Assembly: GCA_040756655.1 (NCBI GenBank) | Contig: JBFLYN010000042.1 | Coordinates: 1 to 25,397, forward strand | Origin: JBFLYN01 sp040756655 | Lineage (GTDB): Bacteria; Bacillota; Sulfobacillia; UBA8153 | DNA: 25,397 nucleotides | Direction of reading: 5' to 3' | Shown: positions 24,641 through 25,397 of the stretch, in pieces | Numbering within the stretch: the stretch's first letter is position 1 | Layout of the letters: each line of letters starts with the position of its first letter | The notes under the pieces: model-generated | What the model saw: the letters and a program-made list of their open reading frames with translations, nothing else | The model's database searches: none | What the model was told of the DNA's origin: nothing | Program-made: the position numbers and the translations under genes

Positions 24641-24940
24641 AACTGAACGCCTCCAAGCGGGTTGGGCTTTCCGCTCCCCGGGGCGCCTGGGTGGCAGGTG
24701 ACGGCGACAGCGTAAGACCGGGTGGTCCTAGAGCAGCTGCCGTCTCGTTCGATCTCTGCCCCGGGAGATAGTTCCGCAGACCCCGGGGTAGTTTTCCCTG
24801 CATCCTCAATGGAGGGAATCGCCTTTCCTCTCCTGTACGTCGGGGGTGGGCAGCTTGCTCTTTCACCGGGTACCCTCGTCAGGGCAGCCTGGCTGCGTGA
24901 CACTGGCTGTCAGGGTAGCCAGGCTCAACCCCCGGCGCAG
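24641..24940. other. non-coding stretch rich in inverted repeats
   Basis: No gene was recognised here. The stretch has three CCCCGGG-type palindromes (near 24675, 24760 and 24783), a small GACC/GGTC hairpin near 24716-24727 and a two-tier hairpin at 24886-24925. An open frame from 24722 runs through it into the IS607 remnant, but its first 70 or so residues have no family resemblance and no ribosome site. It may be an undescribed structured RNA, an element end or decayed DNA. Confidence 0.45.
24886..24925 (+). repeat. two-tier hairpin beside the IS607 remnant
   Basis: The outer arms AGCCTGGCT / AGCCAGGCT pair over 9 bp. Inside them, TGACA / TGTCA pair over 5 bp around CTGGC, with a GCG/GGGT internal loop. 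It ends 15 bp before the first recognisable recombinase codon. Confidence 0.65.
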
Positions 24941-25081
24941 GGACGGCGTATAGTTGTCATGAAGAACGGCGAAGTCAAGGATGACTTGGTACAAGACATG
25001 ATGGAGGTGCTGACATCGTTCGGTGCCCGTCTGTATGGGCGGCGTTCTGCGAAGAACCGGGCGCGGAAGGCGTTGGAGGTG
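24941..25081 (+). pseudogene. IS607-type serine recombinase, C-terminal remnant
   Basis: The frame reads GRRIVVMKNGEVKDD and then LVQDMMEVLTSFGARLYGRR, ending SAKNRARKALEV. This matches the C-terminal end of IS607-family serine recombinases (TnpA), which typically read EDLVxDMIxVLTSFCARLYGRR. The catalytic N-terminal serine domain and the start are missing. The remnant continues without a stop into tnpB, which is unusual because the two genes normally end and start separately or overlap in different frames. Confidence 0.7.
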
Positions 25082-25397
25082 ATAGAGCGTAACCGGGCAT
25101 ACCGTTATGAACTGGACCCCAATGTCCAGCCACGCATTCTCCTCGCTAAACATGCAGGGGCCGCACGTTTTGCCTATAACTGGGGGCTCGCCCGTCGCAT
25201 GGCACTGTGGGAACAAGAGAGGAAACGCACCGATGCTAGCAAACAGCATCGGGAACTCAACGTACTCGAAAAGACCGACTTCCCCTGGATGTACTAGGTC
25301 TCCCAGTGCGCTCCGCAAGAGGCGCTTCGCAACTTGGACTTCCTAAGTTCAAGAAAAGGGGCGTCCACGACTCCTTCCGGTTGACTGGAGCTATCCG
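25079..25397 (+). pseudogene. tnpB: IS607/IS605-type tnpB, degraded and cut by the window end
   Basis: From the GTG at 25079 the frame reads ...NRAYRYELDPNV, AKHAGAARFAYNWGLARRM and ELNVLEKTDFPWMY. This is the N-terminus of TnpB, the RNA-guided nuclease of IS200/IS605/IS607 elements. It is broken by a TAG at 25295-25297 where relatives have Glu (WMY-E-VSKCAPQEAL). The frame continues as VSQCAPQEALRNLD. Then about 15-25 residues are missing, and the match resumes in another frame as PKFKKRGVHDSFRLTGAI. The nuclease core lies beyond the window. This copy cannot make a full TnpB without repair. Confidence 0.8.

Noticed and set aside
24700..24780. Possible tRNA because of a GTTCGATC sequence
   Set aside because: The arms around it do not form a T-stem, and no acceptor or anticodon stem could be folded.

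Overview
The window looks like a chromosomal segment from a high-GC Firmicute, probably a Clostridia-type anaerobe of the Moorella / Desulfotomaculum kind. That placement is an inference. It rests on the gene order gap-pgk-tpiA-gpmI-eno-secG, a membrane pyrophosphatase of the K+-dependent class, a multi-SH3 cell-wall amidase, a SigW-type ECF sigma factor, strong GGAGG ribosome-binding sites and many GTG or TTG starts. No rRNA, tRNA, CRISPR array or prophage was recognised.

Layout. Positions 1-213 hold the frameshifted end of an IS4-type transposase. A gap of about 0.5 kb without a convincing gene follows. A secreted N-acetylmuramoyl-L-alanine amidase is on the minus strand (726-2852). All later genes are on the plus strand. 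First come a B12-binding/radical SAM protein (3067), an ECF sigma factor (4862) and its membrane anti-sigma factor (5458). A close match to the SigW-type promoter sits just before the sigma gene. Next are argG-argH (6220-8825) behind a good sigma-A-type promoter and ending in a clear intrinsic terminator. Then come a ten-TPR protein (8969), a structured leader of about 240 bp, a P-loop NTPase fused to an Asp23/Gls24-like domain (10435), a Na/Pi symporter with a PhoU-like tail (11453) and rpoN, sigma-54 (13189).

The lower-glycolysis block gap-pgk-tpiA-gpmI-eno (14722-20586) converts glyceraldehyde-3-phosphate to phosphoenolpyruvate. Its genes are tightly packed, with one 4-bp overlap. A separate promoter precedes secG and hppA, which encode a Sec translocon subunit and an ion-pumping pyrophosphatase. 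A strong hairpin then separates these from three overlapping small genes: an alpha/beta hydrolase, a hot-dog thioesterase and an HD-domain protein.

The right end (24641-25397) has a non-coding stretch rich in inverted repeats, followed by a decayed IS607-type element. The tail of its serine recombinase is fused in frame to a tnpB that carries a stop codon, an internal deletion and a frame change.

Most of the window is housekeeping. The points that stand out are the P-loop/Asp23 fusion and its leader, the SigW-like sigma/anti-sigma pair with a bactofilin-like outer domain, the palindromes over the argG and gap promoters, and the hairpin region beside the IS607 remnant.
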